Both the position numbers and the translations under genes were made by a program. From NCBI RefSeq assembly GCF_036127095.1, contig NZ_CP108007.1, positions 124,001-188,000 of the forward strand: 64,000 nucleotides of DNA, given 5' to 3'. Each line of letters begins with the position of its first letter. Positions within the stretch are counted from its first letter, which is position 1. A model generated the notes under the pieces. That model saw only the letters and a program-made list of their open reading frames with translations, searched no databases and was not told the origin of the DNA. The stretch is from Streptomyces sp. NBC_00335 (GTDB lineage: Bacteria > Actinomycetota > Actinomycetes > Streptomycetales > Streptomycetaceae). Positions 50,287 through 58,497 of this stretch are shown here, in pieces.

Positions 50287-51050
50287 ACGCGCCCGCGTGG
50301 CAGCCGGAGCCGCCCACGGTCGTGGTGGCCGCCGCCCACCAGATGCGCGGCCCGCTGTCCTCCGTACGCCTGCGCCTCGAACTCCTCCAGGACCGCTTCG
50401 AGAACGCGGCCGATCCCGCCCCGGGGCGGGAGCTGGCCGGCATCCTGCGCGAAGTGGCACGGCTCTCCGACGTCCTGGAACAGGTACTGGCCTGGGGAGC
50501 AGTCGAGCACGCCGCGGCCCGGGCCGAGACCGCGGACGCCCTGACCGTCGCCGCCCTGCGCGCGGACGCCTGGTCCGCGGCGGCGCGGGCCCGCGGCGCG
50601 TACCTGGAGGTCACGGGGGAGCGGGCGTCCCTCGTCCAGCAGCGCGGCACGCTGGAGCAGACCCTCGACGTCCTGCTGGACAACGCGCTGAAGGTCTCCC
50701 CGGCGGGCGGGACCGTACGGATATCCGTACACCGCGAGCCCCCCGGAGAGGTGGCCGTGGACGTCTGCGACGAGGGCCCGGGGATGTCGCTCGAAGAGAT
50801 CGCCCGCGCCTGCGAACCCTTCTGGCGCGGCCGCGCGGGCCGGGGCGGCCGGGGCAGCGGCCTCGGACTGACGATCGCCGCCGCCCTGCTCGGCGCCTCG
50901 GGAGGACGCCTCGAACTCGGTGCGCGCGGCGGCCCGTGCGGCCTGCGCGCGAGGGCCGTCCTGCCCGCGGACACCTTCGCGCGGCCCGTCCCGGCACAGG
51001 CCTGCGCCCCGTCCACGGGCGGGACGCCGCTGCTCCGCACGACCTCGTAG
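50283..51050 (+). CDS. Soluble HisKA-type histidine kinase
   Basis: 255 residues. Phospho-His in AAAHQMRGPLSSVRLRLELL near residue 19, then DNALKVSP (N box), VCDEGPGMS (G1) and GSGLGLTIAAALL (G2). No membrane segment and no sensing domain, so it is a short cytosolic kinase that must get its signal through a partner protein or directly from a metabolite. GTG start overlaps the response regulator stop. Convergent with the acyl-CoA carboxylase genes. Confidence 0.85.
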   Translation: MNAPAWQPEPPTVVVAAAHQMRGPLSSVRLRLELLQDRFENAADPAPGRELAGILREVARLSDVLEQVLAWGAVEHAAARAETADALTVAALRADAWSAAARARGAYLEVTGERASLVQQRGTLEQTLDVLLDNALKVSPAGGTVRISVHREPPGEVAVDVCDEGPGMSLEEIARACEPFWRGRAGRGGRGSGLGLTIAAALLGASGGRLELGARGGPCGLRARAVLPADTFARPVPAQACAPSTGGTPLLRTTS

Positions 51051-51096
51051 GAGATCCGGTGGATGCGTCAGCTGCTCCGTCCTTCCCTGGTAGCCG

Positions 51097-51351
51097 TCAG
51101 GCGCTCGGCTCGTGGGTGCGGGCCTGCCACGTGCGGGGGCCGTCGAACGCGCCGCCCCGCTCCGGGCGGCGCCAGCGGGCCGCCGGCCGCCGCGGCGGGC
51201 GGCCGGGGTCCCCGTCGGGAGCGGGTTCCGCGGCCCTGGCCAGCAGGACGGCGGTGAGCGCGGCGACCTCCTCCGGGCTCGCGCTGCCCTTCTCCACGCG
51301 CACCAGGAACGGCTGGTGCTTCTCGCGTACCGCTTCGCGTACCTCGGTCAT
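51097..51351 (-). CDS. Acyl-CoA carboxylase epsilon subunit
   Basis: 84 residues. N-terminal FLVRVEKGSASPEEVAALTAVLLARAAE is typical of the small AccE/PccE subunits of actinobacterial carboxylases, which stabilise the alpha-beta complex. The Arg/Pro-rich rest is disordered, with the usual C-terminal W (TWQARTH). Follows the beta subunit gene after 13 bp. It has the same role as the beta subunit: supply of malonyl- or methylmalonyl-CoA. Confidence 0.8.
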   Translation of the reverse strand: MTEVREAVREKHQPFLVRVEKGSASPEEVAALTAVLLARAAEPAPDGDPGRPPRRPAARWRRPERGGAFDGPRTWQARTHEPSA

Positions 51352-51364
51352 CTCCGGGTCCTCC

Positions 51365-52945
51365 TCACTGGGGCGGGTTGCCGTGCTTGCGGCGGGGCAG
51401 TGCGGCGTCCTTCGTGCGCAGCATCGACAGGCAGCGGATCAGCGCCGAGCGGGTCTCGCGCGGGTCGATCACGTCGTCGACGAGACCGCGCTCGGCCGCG
51501 TAATAGGGGTGCACCAGCTCGGTCTTGTACTCCTCGATCTTCTGCCGGCGCATCGCCTCGGGATCGTCGGCGGCGGCGATCTCCCGCCGGAAGACCACGT
51601 TGGCCGCGCCCTCGGCGCCCATCACGGCGATCTCGTTGGTCGGCCAGGCCAGCGCGATGTCCACCCCGATCGAGCGGGAGTCCATCACGATGTACGCACC
51701 GCCGTACGCCTTGCGCAGGACCACGGAGATCCTCGGCACCGTCGCGTTGCAGTAGGCGTACAGCAGCTTCGCGCCGCGCCGGATGATGCCCTGGTGCTCC
51801 TGGTCGACGCCCGGCAGGAACCCGGGCACGTCGACGAGGGTGACCAGCGGGATGTTGAAGGCGTCGCAGAACTGCACGAACCGCGCGCCCTTCTCGCTCG
51901 CCTTGATGTCGAGGACCCCGGCCATGGCCGCGGGCTGGTTCGCGACGATCCCCACCACTTGGCCGCCGAGCCGGGACAGCGCCACGACCAGGTTGGGCGC
52001 CCAGCCGGCGTGCACCTCCATGTAGTCGCCGTCGTCGGCGATCTCCGCGATCACCTCGCGGATGTCGTACGAGCGGTTCCCGTCGGCCGGGACCGTGTCG
52101 AGCAGCGTGTCGCAGTGCCGGTCGGCGCTGTCCTCGCTGTGCACGTCCGGCGGCAGTTCGCGGTTGTTGGAGGGGAGCAGGGAGAGCAGGTAGCGCACTT
52201 CGGCGAGGCAGGTCTCCTCGTCGTCGTACACGAAGTGGGCCACGCCCGAGACCCCGGCGTGGACGTCGGCGCCGCCCAGACCGTTCTGCGTGACCTCCTC
52301 CCCGGTGACCGCCTGCACCACGTCCGGACCCGTGATGAACATCTGCGAGATGTCGCGGACGGCGAAGACGAAGTCGGTGAGCGCCGGGGAGTACGCGGCG
52401 CCTCCGGCGCACGGCCCGAGCATCACGCTGATCTGCGGGATCACGCCCGAGGCCTTGGTGTTGCGCTGGAAGATGCCGCCGTAGCCGGCGAGCGCGGAGA
52501 CGCCCTCCTGGATGCGGGCGCCCGCCCCGTCGTTGAGGGAGACCAGCGGGGCGCCCGCGGCCAGGGCCATGTCCATGACCTTGTGGATCTTCTGGGCGTG
52601 GGCCTCGCCGAGCGCCCCTCCGAAGATCCGGAAGTCGTGGGCGTACACGAACACGGTGCGGCCGTCGACCGTGCCCCAGCCGGTGACCACGCCGTCGGTG
52701 TAGGGGCGCTTGTCCTCCAGGCCGAAGCCGGTGGCCCGGTGCCTCCTGAGGCCCTCGACCTCCGAGAAGCTCCCCTTGTCGAGGAGGAGGCCGATCCGCT
52801 CCCGCGCGGTCAGCTTGCCCTTGGCGTGCTGGCGTTCGGTGGCCGCCGGATCGGCGCCCTCGCGGGTCACTTCCTTGATGCGGGCCAGTTCACCGAGCCG
52901 GTCCGGCGGTGCACCGACTCCATCAGCCTGCTGTGTCGTCACCAC
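51365..52945 (-). CDS. Acyl-CoA carboxylase beta (carboxyltransferase) subunit
   Basis: 526 residues, usual length. Carboxyltransferase motifs: GKLTARERIGLLLDKGSF, LNDGAGARIQEGVSAL, GPCAGGAAYSPALTDF (acyl-CoA oxyanion hole) and DVPGFLPGVDQEHQGIIRRGAKLLYAY (second oxyanion hole). The residue that sets acyl preference lies in the VVLRKAYGGAYIVMDS region and cannot be scored safely by eye. It transfers CO2 from biotin to acetyl-, propionyl- or butyryl-CoA; the biotinylated alpha subunit is encoded elsewhere. GTG start. Inside the cluster it should provide extender units for the KS enzymes. Confidence 0.9.
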   Translation of the reverse strand: MVTTQQADGVGAPPDRLGELARIKEVTREGADPAATERQHAKGKLTARERIGLLLDKGSFSEVEGLRRHRATGFGLEDKRPYTDGVVTGWGTVDGRTVFVYAHDFRIFGGALGEAHAQKIHKVMDMALAAGAPLVSLNDGAGARIQEGVSALAGYGGIFQRNTKASGVIPQISVMLGPCAGGAAYSPALTDFVFAVRDISQMFITGPDVVQAVTGEEVTQNGLGGADVHAGVSGVAHFVYDDEETCLAEVRYLLSLLPSNNRELPPDVHSEDSADRHCDTLLDTVPADGNRSYDIREVIAEIADDGDYMEVHAGWAPNLVVALSRLGGQVVGIVANQPAAMAGVLDIKASEKGARFVQFCDAFNIPLVTLVDVPGFLPGVDQEHQGIIRRGAKLLYAYCNATVPRISVVLRKAYGGAYIVMDSRSIGVDIALAWPTNEIAVMGAEGAANVVFRREIAAADDPEAMRRQKIEEYKTELVHPYYAAERGLVDDVIDPRETRSALIRCLSMLRTKDAALPRRKHGNPPQ

Positions 52946-52981
52946 GGCGCTGCTTCCTCCCCGTTGTCTGGGTCATCGCGT

Positions 52982-53791
52982 CTACCGGTCGGCAGTCGGT
53001 TCGTAGTCGGAGCACATCGACGGCTCGGCGGCGATCAGCTCCGAGGCGTCGGCGGCGGACAGCATCTCCATCGTCATCATGCGCGCGGTGATCTCGTGCG
53101 GTCCGTCGGTGAGCAGGGCGGACGCCGCCACGTGGGCGGGGCAGCTCGGCAGGTTCTGGACGATCCAGCCCTCGGGACGCTCGGGGGCGTCCTCGCTCTC
53201 GTCCGTGCCCAGGTAGTCGGCGGACAGTTCGCGTCCGAGCCCGGTGCCCAGTCCCTTGAAGTAGGCCTCCTTGCGCGTCCAGAGCCGCCCGAAGGCCAAC
53301 TGGCGGTCCGTCGGCGCCAGCAGGGCCAGCTCCTTCTGCTCCATCGGGTGCAGATCGGGCGAGCACAGGTCGGTCGTCTCCAGGGACGGCACCCGCTGCA
53401 CGTCGATGCCCACGGTCGAGGTCGCGATCCCGATGAGGACCACCCCGTGACTGTGCGACAGGGAGAAGTGCAGCGGTACCGGCGAGTCGAGGAGCACCGG
53501 CCGGCCGTGGGGACGGTCGCAGCAGGGGCAGGCGTCGCGGCCGAACTTCACCAGGCCCGGCGCGACACCGGTGTACGCGGAGAGCAGCCGCCGCAGCGCG
53601 ATGTGGGCCGACAGGTAGGTCAGCCGGTCGTTCGGCCTGATGAACGCGGCGGCCCGTTTGTGTTCCTTCTCATCGAGCTCGTCCGTGACCATGCCGTCCT
53701 GGTTCTCCTCCGTCCAGTCCGGATGGCACACCCACAGGTGCATGTCCTGGTCGGGTGCGGCGATCCGGGCCGTCCCGGAGGCCTTCCTCAT
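52982..53791 (-). CDS. 4'-phosphopantetheinyl transferase (third of three)
   Basis: 269 residues, full Sfp-type: FIRPNDRLTYLSAHIALRRLLS, FSLSHSHGVVLIGIA, VGIDVQRV and LWTRKEAYFKGLGTGLGREL. A CPCC-x-R-P-H-G block (CxC-C) is typical of this subgroup. The start overlaps the ACP stop (ATGA), so it is coupled to the carrier protein at 53788 and should activate it. The third PPTase in 30 kb; the three are clearly different in sequence. Confidence 0.9.
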   Translation of the reverse strand: MRKASGTARIAAPDQDMHLWVCHPDWTEENQDGMVTDELDEKEHKRAAAFIRPNDRLTYLSAHIALRRLLSAYTGVAPGLVKFGRDACPCCDRPHGRPVLLDSPVPLHFSLSHSHGVVLIGIATSTVGIDVQRVPSLETTDLCSPDLHPMEQKELALLAPTDRQLAFGRLWTRKEAYFKGLGTGLGRELSADYLGTDESEDAPERPEGWIVQNLPSCPAHVAASALLTDGPHEITARMMTMEMLSAADASELIAAEPSMCSDYEPTADR

Positions 53792-54156
53792 CGCCCCGCA
53801 CTAGCGGTCGCCGCGAACCGGGCCTGGGCCTCCCGGCGGTCCGGCATCAGCGCGCACAGCAGGGCGGCGACCTCGGCCACGCTGTCGTCGCGCAGCAGGT
53901 CGGCTGCCTTCACCGTGACGCCGAGCGCCGTCTCCAGCTTCCGCTTGAGCTGGATCGCCATGATCGAGTCCACGCCCTGACTGCGCAGCGGCCGGCGGAC
54001 GTTGATCCGGTAGGCGGGCGGGATGTCGAGGGTCTCGGTGAGTTCCTGGCAGATGTACTGCTCGATGATCCGCACGCGCGACCCGGTGTCGGCGGCGCGC
54101 AGGGCCGGCAGATCGGGCAATCGTTCGAGCCAGGTGGTCGTGTTCCGTAGTGCCAT
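53788..54156 (-). CDS. PKS-type acyl carrier protein
   Basis: 122 residues from the ATG at 54156 (GAAGG upstream; ATG 54174 has no ribosome site). A 25-residue N-terminal extension precedes a PKS-like ACP: LRSQGVDSIMAIQLKRKLETALGVTV, Ser64 being the attachment site. The GVDSIMAIQL form is that of modular PKS/NRPS hybrids rather than of FAS, unlike the two ACPs at 34 kb. It may carry a special extender or a bridging unit. Downstream: PPTase and acyl-CoA carboxylase subunits. Confidence 0.85.
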   Translation of the reverse strand: MALRNTTTWLERLPDLPALRAADTGSRVRIIEQYICQELTETLDIPPAYRINVRRPLRSQGVDSIMAIQLKRKLETALGVTVKAADLLRDDSVAEVAALLCALMPDRREAQARFAATASAGR

Positions 54157-54241
54157 GGTTCGTACGCCTTCCATGAGGGGTGGGCGGGTCGCGCCCCGCT
54201 TGACGGCCCTTGGGCAGAGCTCCGGCCTCGTTCCGCCCTGC

Positions 54242-54409
54242 TCAGTCGCCGGTTCCGGTGCGGCGCGTGGATCCGGTGCGGCGCGTGGATCCGGTGGGGC
54301 GTTCCGGTTCCCGCCCGGCGACGGCGAGCCACCGCGGCAGGGCCGGACCGGCGACGAGGTCCGGCAGGAGCCGGGCCGCCTGGTCTTCGGGCGAGCCGTG
54401 CTGGGACAT
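54242..54409 (-). CDS. Small ORF (55 aa) with repeated C-terminus
   Basis: A clean AAGGAGAG site precedes the ATG by six bases. The 55-residue product starts MSQHGSPEDQAARLLPDLVAGPALPRWLAVAGREPE and ends in three repeats of RRTGS/T encoded by an 18-bp tandem DNA repeat (about 54254-54303). It belongs to no family I recognise. It is the first ORF ahead of the ACP-PPTase-carboxylase genes (85-bp gap). A small regulatory or scaffold protein, or a second peptide substrate, are all possible. Confidence 0.5.
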   Translation of the reverse strand: MSQHGSPEDQAARLLPDLVAGPALPRWLAVAGREPERPTGSTRRTGSTRRTGTGD

Positions 54410-54598
54410 GCGCACTCTCCTTGGGCCCGATCTCGGCGGACAGCTCACCGGACCGTGCTCCACAGCTTCTGCGGGCCGGGTCGCGGGTTCAACACACCGC
54501 GTTTTCAGAGCCTGGCCAGAGTTCTGCAGACGTGGTTCACCCGTGTCAGGAACGACCCAGGCGAAGTTCAGGGGAGAGACAAAGGGGGCCGCCGGCCC

Positions 54599-55369
54599 TC
54601 AGGCGGAGTCCTCCGGGGACGGCGGACCGGCGGCGCCTGCAGCCCCGTCGGCGGGCGGTGCGGGCTTCGTGTGGAGGACCTCGCGGGCCTGCTCCGCGGC
54701 GCGGGTTATGCCCTCGCTCACGAAGTCGACGAAGCGGGCGATGTTTTCGAGGCGGGTGGCGGCCGGTGTGCCCGGGCCGAGGACGCCCACGCCCTGCCGG
54801 GCGGTCTCCACGAGCAGGGTGTGGGCACGGGCGCTGGCGATCATCCCCTGGTACCAGACGTCGTCGTCGACGACGTAGCGCTCGCGGCGGCCCTCGTCCG
54901 GCTCCCGGCGGACCAGGGACTGGCCTTCGAGGAAGGTGATGGCCTTCGAGACGGACGCCGGACTGACCTGGAGGCGCCGCACCAGCTCGGACGCGGTGAG
55001 GCTGCCCGCGTCGGTGGTGTAGAGCGCGGCCAGCACCCGGGCCGTCATCTTGGACAGGCCCGACTGCATGAAGATGCCGGCGAACGTCTCCTCGTACGCG
55101 CGCACGGCCTCGGCATCGCGCCCGTCGGCCTGCGCGGACGCCTGCGGCCCCCGGGGCACGGCCTGCCTGCTCCGGTGGGCGCGGCGTTCGGTGGCGCGGT
55201 GGGCCAGATCGGAGCGGTAGGAGGCGGGGCCGCCGTTGCGCATCACCTCGCGGGTGACCGTCGACGTCGGCCGGTCCAGCCGCCGGGCGATCTCCGCGTA
55301 GGCGAGCCCGTCGGCCAGCCCCAGCGCGATCTGCTGGCGCTCCTGCTGCGTGAGTCTGCCTCCCGGCAC
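54599..55369 (-). CDS. GbsR/MarR-family regulator with extra N-terminal HTH
   Basis: 256 residues. N-terminal helix-turn-helix of the IS30/HTH_38 type (LTQQERQQIALGLADGLAYAEIARRLDRPTSTVTREVMRNGG, residues 6-47), then a MarR/GbsR-like winged helix (about 105-175; SGLSKMTARVLAALYTTDAGSLTASELVRRLQVSPASVSKAITFLEGQSLVRRE) and a C-terminal helical part. This double form is widespread in Streptomyces, always beside a DUF4097 gene, as here (divergent). GTG start. Probable autoregulator of the divergent promoter region, where near-palindromic TTGCATT sites are found. Confidence 0.85.
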   Translation of the reverse strand: MPGGRLTQQERQQIALGLADGLAYAEIARRLDRPTSTVTREVMRNGGPASYRSDLAHRATERRAHRSRQAVPRGPQASAQADGRDAEAVRAYEETFAGIFMQSGLSKMTARVLAALYTTDAGSLTASELVRRLQVSPASVSKAITFLEGQSLVRREPDEGRRERYVVDDDVWYQGMIASARAHTLLVETARQGVGVLGPGTPAATRLENIARFVDFVSEGITRAAEQAREVLHTKPAPPADGAAGAAGPPSPEDSA

Positions 55370-55451
55370 CGTGATCTCCCTCTCGTAGGTCTCTTGTGAT
55401 CCCCAGCATAGCGTTCACTCTTAGTTCATTGCAACGCCGACTCGGTCTTCG

Positions 55452-55466
55452 TTGCATTGAATGCAA
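55452..55466. promoter_or_regulatory. Palindromic operator between GbsR and DUF4097 genes
   Basis: TTGCATTGAATGCAA, a perfect 7-bp inverted repeat around one base, with further half sites nearby (CATTGCAAC at about 55428, CCATTGCAAC at about 55470, and GCAACG/GTTGCAG near 55517-55532). The region 55400-55560 is unusually AT-rich for the window. Most likely bound by the divergent GbsR/MarR-type regulator. Confidence 0.7.
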
Positions 55467-55609
55467 AGCCATTGCAACAAAAATGGGCTATTGACCTGCG
55501 GCAATGCCAATTCTGCGCAACGAGCATGTTGCAGGGTATTGGAATGCAACGTAGCTTTTCCGTTGTCGGAAACAAACACCGCAGCACAGCGGAGACACAG
55601 GAGAGCATC

Positions 55610-56281
55610 ATGCAGAAGTTCGCCACCACCGCCCCGATCGCCGCCGTCCTCGACATCCCCGCCGGCCGCATCCGCCTCATCGCCGCCGACCGCGCCGACA
55701 CCACCGTCGAGGTCCTGCCCGCGGACGCCTCGAAGGGCCGCGACGTGAAGACGGCGGAGCAGACGACGGTCGCCTACGCCGACGGAGTCCTGCGCATCGA
55801 GGTCCCCGAGGCGAAGAACCGGATGCTCGGCGCCGCCGGATCCATCGAGGTCACCGTCCAGCTCCCGGCCGGCTCCCGCGTCGAGGCCAAGGCGGCCGCC
55901 GCCGAGTTCCGCGGCGTCGGACGGCTCGGCGACGTCGCCTTCGAGGGCGCGCAGGCCACCGTCAAGCTCGACGAGGCCGCGAGCGCCCGCCTCACCGTCC
56001 AGGACGGCGACATCGCCGTCGGCCGCCTGGGCGGCCCCGCGGAGATCAGCACCATGAAGGGCGGCATCACCATCGCCGAGGCCGTGCGCGGCACGGTCGT
56101 CCTGCGCACCGAGTCCGGCGACGTCTCGGTCGGCGCCGCCGCCGCGGCCGCCGCCTCCCTGGACGCGGGCACCTCCTACGGCCGGATCCACAACGCGCTG
56201 AAGAACACCGAAGGCGCCGCCGACCGGCTCGAGATCCACGCGACCACCTCGTACGGCGACATCACGGCCCGCAGCCTCTGA
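55610..56281 (+). CDS. DUF4097-family beta-repeat protein
   Basis: 223 residues. Regular short beta-strand repeats (IAAVLDIPAGRIRLIAADRADTTVEVLPA, GSIEVTVQLPAGSRVEAKAA, RLTVQDGDIAVGRLGGPAEISTMKGGITI, GTVVLRTESGDVSVGAAA, GTSYGRIHNAL, TSYGDITARSL) define a DUF4097/adhesin-like solenoid. No signal peptide or membrane segment. ATG with AGGAGAG upstream. Paired with the divergent GbsR-type regulator throughout Streptomyces; its biochemical role is unknown. Confidence 0.85.
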   Translation: MQKFATTAPIAAVLDIPAGRIRLIAADRADTTVEVLPADASKGRDVKTAEQTTVAYADGVLRIEVPEAKNRMLGAAGSIEVTVQLPAGSRVEAKAAAAEFRGVGRLGDVAFEGAQATVKLDEAASARLTVQDGDIAVGRLGGPAEISTMKGGITIAEAVRGTVVLRTESGDVSVGAAAAAAASLDAGTSYGRIHNALKNTEGAADRLEIHATTSYGDITARSL

Positions 56282-56333
56282 GCCGCACCGCCAAGAGAAC
56301 GGCGCAGTGAGCACCACCGGGCAATACAGGCAG

Positions 56334-56357
56334 CGGGGCGGCTCTTGAGCCGCCCCG
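56334..56357. terminator. Hairpin terminator after the DUF4097 gene
   Basis: Perfect 11-bp stem (56334-56344 with 56347-56357) and 2-base loop, located between the convergent DUF4097 (stop 56281) and DUF4267 (stop 56425) genes. Confidence 0.75.
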
Positions 56358-56424
56358 CCCCGCCGCGCACCGAGAACTGTGAACTGAGAACTGAGATCGG
56401 CCGGGATCGGAGCCCGACGGTGCA

Positions 56425-56799
56425 TCAGACCAGGAGGCCGATGGCGGTCACCAGCATCACCGCGGCCGTCGCGGCGTGGACGCCGTAGGCGGTGGCCTTC
56501 GGCCCACCGCTGCGCAGCACGATCACCGCGTCCGCGACCGGCATCACCGCGAACGTCAGCACGTACCAACCCAGCACCGACGTCGGCGCGGTGAGCATCA
56601 GTACGAACATGAAGATCCCGCACACGATCTCCCGCGCACCCTTCACGTGCAGCCAGGACCGGAAGGCGGGGTCATCGACCGGTGTGCGGGGAATGCCGAA
56701 GCCGGCGGCGTTCTGCGGCTTCGCGAAGACCATCGCGCCCATGAAGATGAGGGCCGCGCCGAGCAGGCCGGCGAGAACAGTGGCAATGGTGGTGAGCAT
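56425..56799 (-). CDS. DUF4267 small membrane protein
   Basis: 124 residues from ATG 56799. Four hydrophobic segments (about 3-25, 50-72, 73-92 and 100-122) with the conserved FGIPRTPVDDPAFRSWLHVKGAREIVCGIFMF loop are typical of DUF4267 integral membrane proteins of actinobacteria. Function unknown. Single gene; the 80-bp upstream contains two copies of GTGACGGGAGAGTCTC-like sequence (about 56822-56850) that form a short direct repeat. Confidence 0.7.
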   Translation of the reverse strand: MLTTIATVLAGLLGAALIFMGAMVFAKPQNAAGFGIPRTPVDDPAFRSWLHVKGAREIVCGIFMFVLMLTAPTSVLGWYVLTFAVMPVADAVIVLRSGGPKATAYGVHAATAAVMLVTAIGLLV

Positions 56800-56949
56800 C
56801 GGCTTGTCCCGTCCGTTGGGGGAGTCTCCTGTGACGGGAGAGTCTCTTGTGACGAAGTGATTGTCGTGTAGCTCGTGCAACTCGTGCAGTTCGTGACGGT
56901 TTTCGGCGACCCCGCGGTCACGGCGTCAGCCGCGAGACGGGGCCGCGCC

Positions 56950-57867
56950 TCACGGGACGAGGACGATCCGCCCGCGGACGCTGCCCTTGGCCATCGCCCG
57001 GTAGGCATCGGCCGCTTCGCCGAGCGGCGCGACGGAGTGGACGCGAGCCGGCAGTTCTCCCGCCGCCACCCGTACGAGCAGCCGGGCGAGAAGTGCACCG
57101 TCGGGACGGGCGAACAGGACCTCGACGGTGATGCCGCGCTCCTCGGGAAGCCGTGCGGCCGGCTGCACGCCGACGAACCGGCCGCCGTCGCGCACCGCAC
57201 GCAGGGCGGACTCCTGCAGGGCTCCGGCATCGGCAACGGCATCCCAGCCCTGCCCGAGATCGGTGGCGAAGCCGGCGCCGAGCCCCCGGACGAACGGTTC
57301 GTCGGCCGCTCGGGCCATCCCGGTCACCTGCCAGCCGCGGTCCTGGGCGAGTACGGCGACATGAGCGCCCACCGCACCCGCCGCGCCGGTCACCAGCAAG
57401 CGCCGGGCCCCGGCGGGCGCGTCACCGAGGAGGTCGACGAGCTGGGCCGCGGCGGTGGCGTTGAGCGGCACCGCCCCGGCCTCGACCAGGTCCAGGCCGT
57501 CCGGAACGACGGCGACCTGCGCGGCGGAGACCAGGAGGTGCTCGGCATGGGATCCGTGATCGCGGTCGAAACCGTCGAGGAACCCGGCGACACGGGTGCC
57601 GACCGGCAGCTCGACACCGGGCCCGGCGGCGTCCACGGTGCCGGCGAAGTCCCAGCCGAGACCGGTGTAGTCCGGCTGGTCGACCAATCCGAGCCGGTGG
57701 AAGATGCCCCCGGCCACCCCCAGGTCGACCGGGTTGATCGCCGCGGCTCCGATCTTGACCCGGATCTGCTCCGGCCCCGGCTCGGCCACCGGGACCTCGA
57801 CGGTCTCGATCGACCGGGGACCGGACGGCACACGGACCACGATCCGCCGAGAGGTCATCTGATGCAT
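56950..57867 (-). CDS. Zinc-less MDR quinone oxidoreductase
   Basis: 305 residues from ATG 57867 (AAGGAG nine bases upstream; longer starts have poor spacing). Medium-chain dehydrogenase/reductase: GAAAINPVDLGVAGG, DYTGLGWDFAGTVDAAG, VTGAAGAVGAHVAVLAQDRGW (NADPH motif) and the final GKGSVRGRIVLVP-like end typical of QOR. No structural zinc cysteines. It reduces quinones or reactive enones with NADPH. Divergent from the HxlR regulator, a classical pair for quinone/aldehyde stress. Confidence 0.85.
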   Translation of the reverse strand: MHQMTSRRIVVRVPSGPRSIETVEVPVAEPGPEQIRVKIGAAAINPVDLGVAGGIFHRLGLVDQPDYTGLGWDFAGTVDAAGPGVELPVGTRVAGFLDGFDRDHGSHAEHLLVSAAQVAVVPDGLDLVEAGAVPLNATAAAQLVDLLGDAPAGARRLLVTGAAGAVGAHVAVLAQDRGWQVTGMARAADEPFVRGLGAGFATDLGQGWDAVADAGALQESALRAVRDGGRFVGVQPAARLPEERGITVEVLFARPDGALLARLLVRVAAGELPARVHSVAPLGEAADAYRAMAKGSVRGRIVLVP

Positions 57868-58005
57868 GGTCATCCGCTCCTTGGTGAGGGCCTCGTCTGC
57901 TGCTCTTGCCATCGCTGTGGTGCAGCACCACCATGGAGGGAGCTGCTTCCCCGTGGGAAGTAGGTACCTGAAAGTGCCTTAGTCACCGAGCGGAGGAGAC
58001 GAGTT

Positions 58006-58437
58006 GTGCAGACCAGTACCGCGTCCCAGCGGCGGGCCGTAGCCAAAGCGCAGTACGACGCGTTCTTTGCGGCATGTCCCAGCCGCCAGCTCCTGGAGCG
58101 GCTCTCCGACAAGTGGGTCGCCCTGGTGCTCGCCGCCCTGGGCGGGGACGGCCCCGGGGCCGTCCCGGGCGGCGAACCGCAGCCCATGCGGTTCTCCGAG
58201 CTGTCACGCCGGATTTCGGGCGTGAGCCAGAAGATGCTGACGCAGACGCTGCGCGCACTGGAGCGCGACGGGATGGTGACCAGGACCGTGACCCCCACGG
58301 TGCCCGTGACCGTCACGTACGAGCTGACCGATCTCGGTCGCTCGCTCCAGGTGGTCATGCGGGGAATCAAGCAATGGGCGGAGGGCCACATGGAGGAGGT
58401 CCTCACCCATCGCGAAGGCTACGACCACAGGCAATGA
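58006..58437 (+). CDS. HxlR-family transcriptional regulator
   Basis: 143 residues. HxlR winged helix: ACPSRQLLERLSDKWVALVLAAL, MRFSELSRRISGVSQKMLTQTLRALERDGMVTRTV, YELTDLGRSLQ. A cysteine (C24) lies in the usual place used for thiol-based sensing of quinones/aldehydes in this family. GTG start with GGAGGAG. The intergenic region with the QOR gene holds a dyad-like GTAGGTACCTGAAAG near 57959-57973, a possible operator. Confidence 0.85.
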   Translation: MQTSTASQRRAVAKAQYDAFFAACPSRQLLERLSDKWVALVLAALGGDGPGAVPGGEPQPMRFSELSRRISGVSQKMLTQTLRALERDGMVTRTVTPTVPVTVTYELTDLGRSLQVVMRGIKQWAEGHMEEVLTHREGYDHRQ

Positions 58438-58497
58438 GGGGCCGCCGACCGACTCGAAGGGCGGCCGGTGCCTGGCCCGGCACCGCGTGAACCACCG

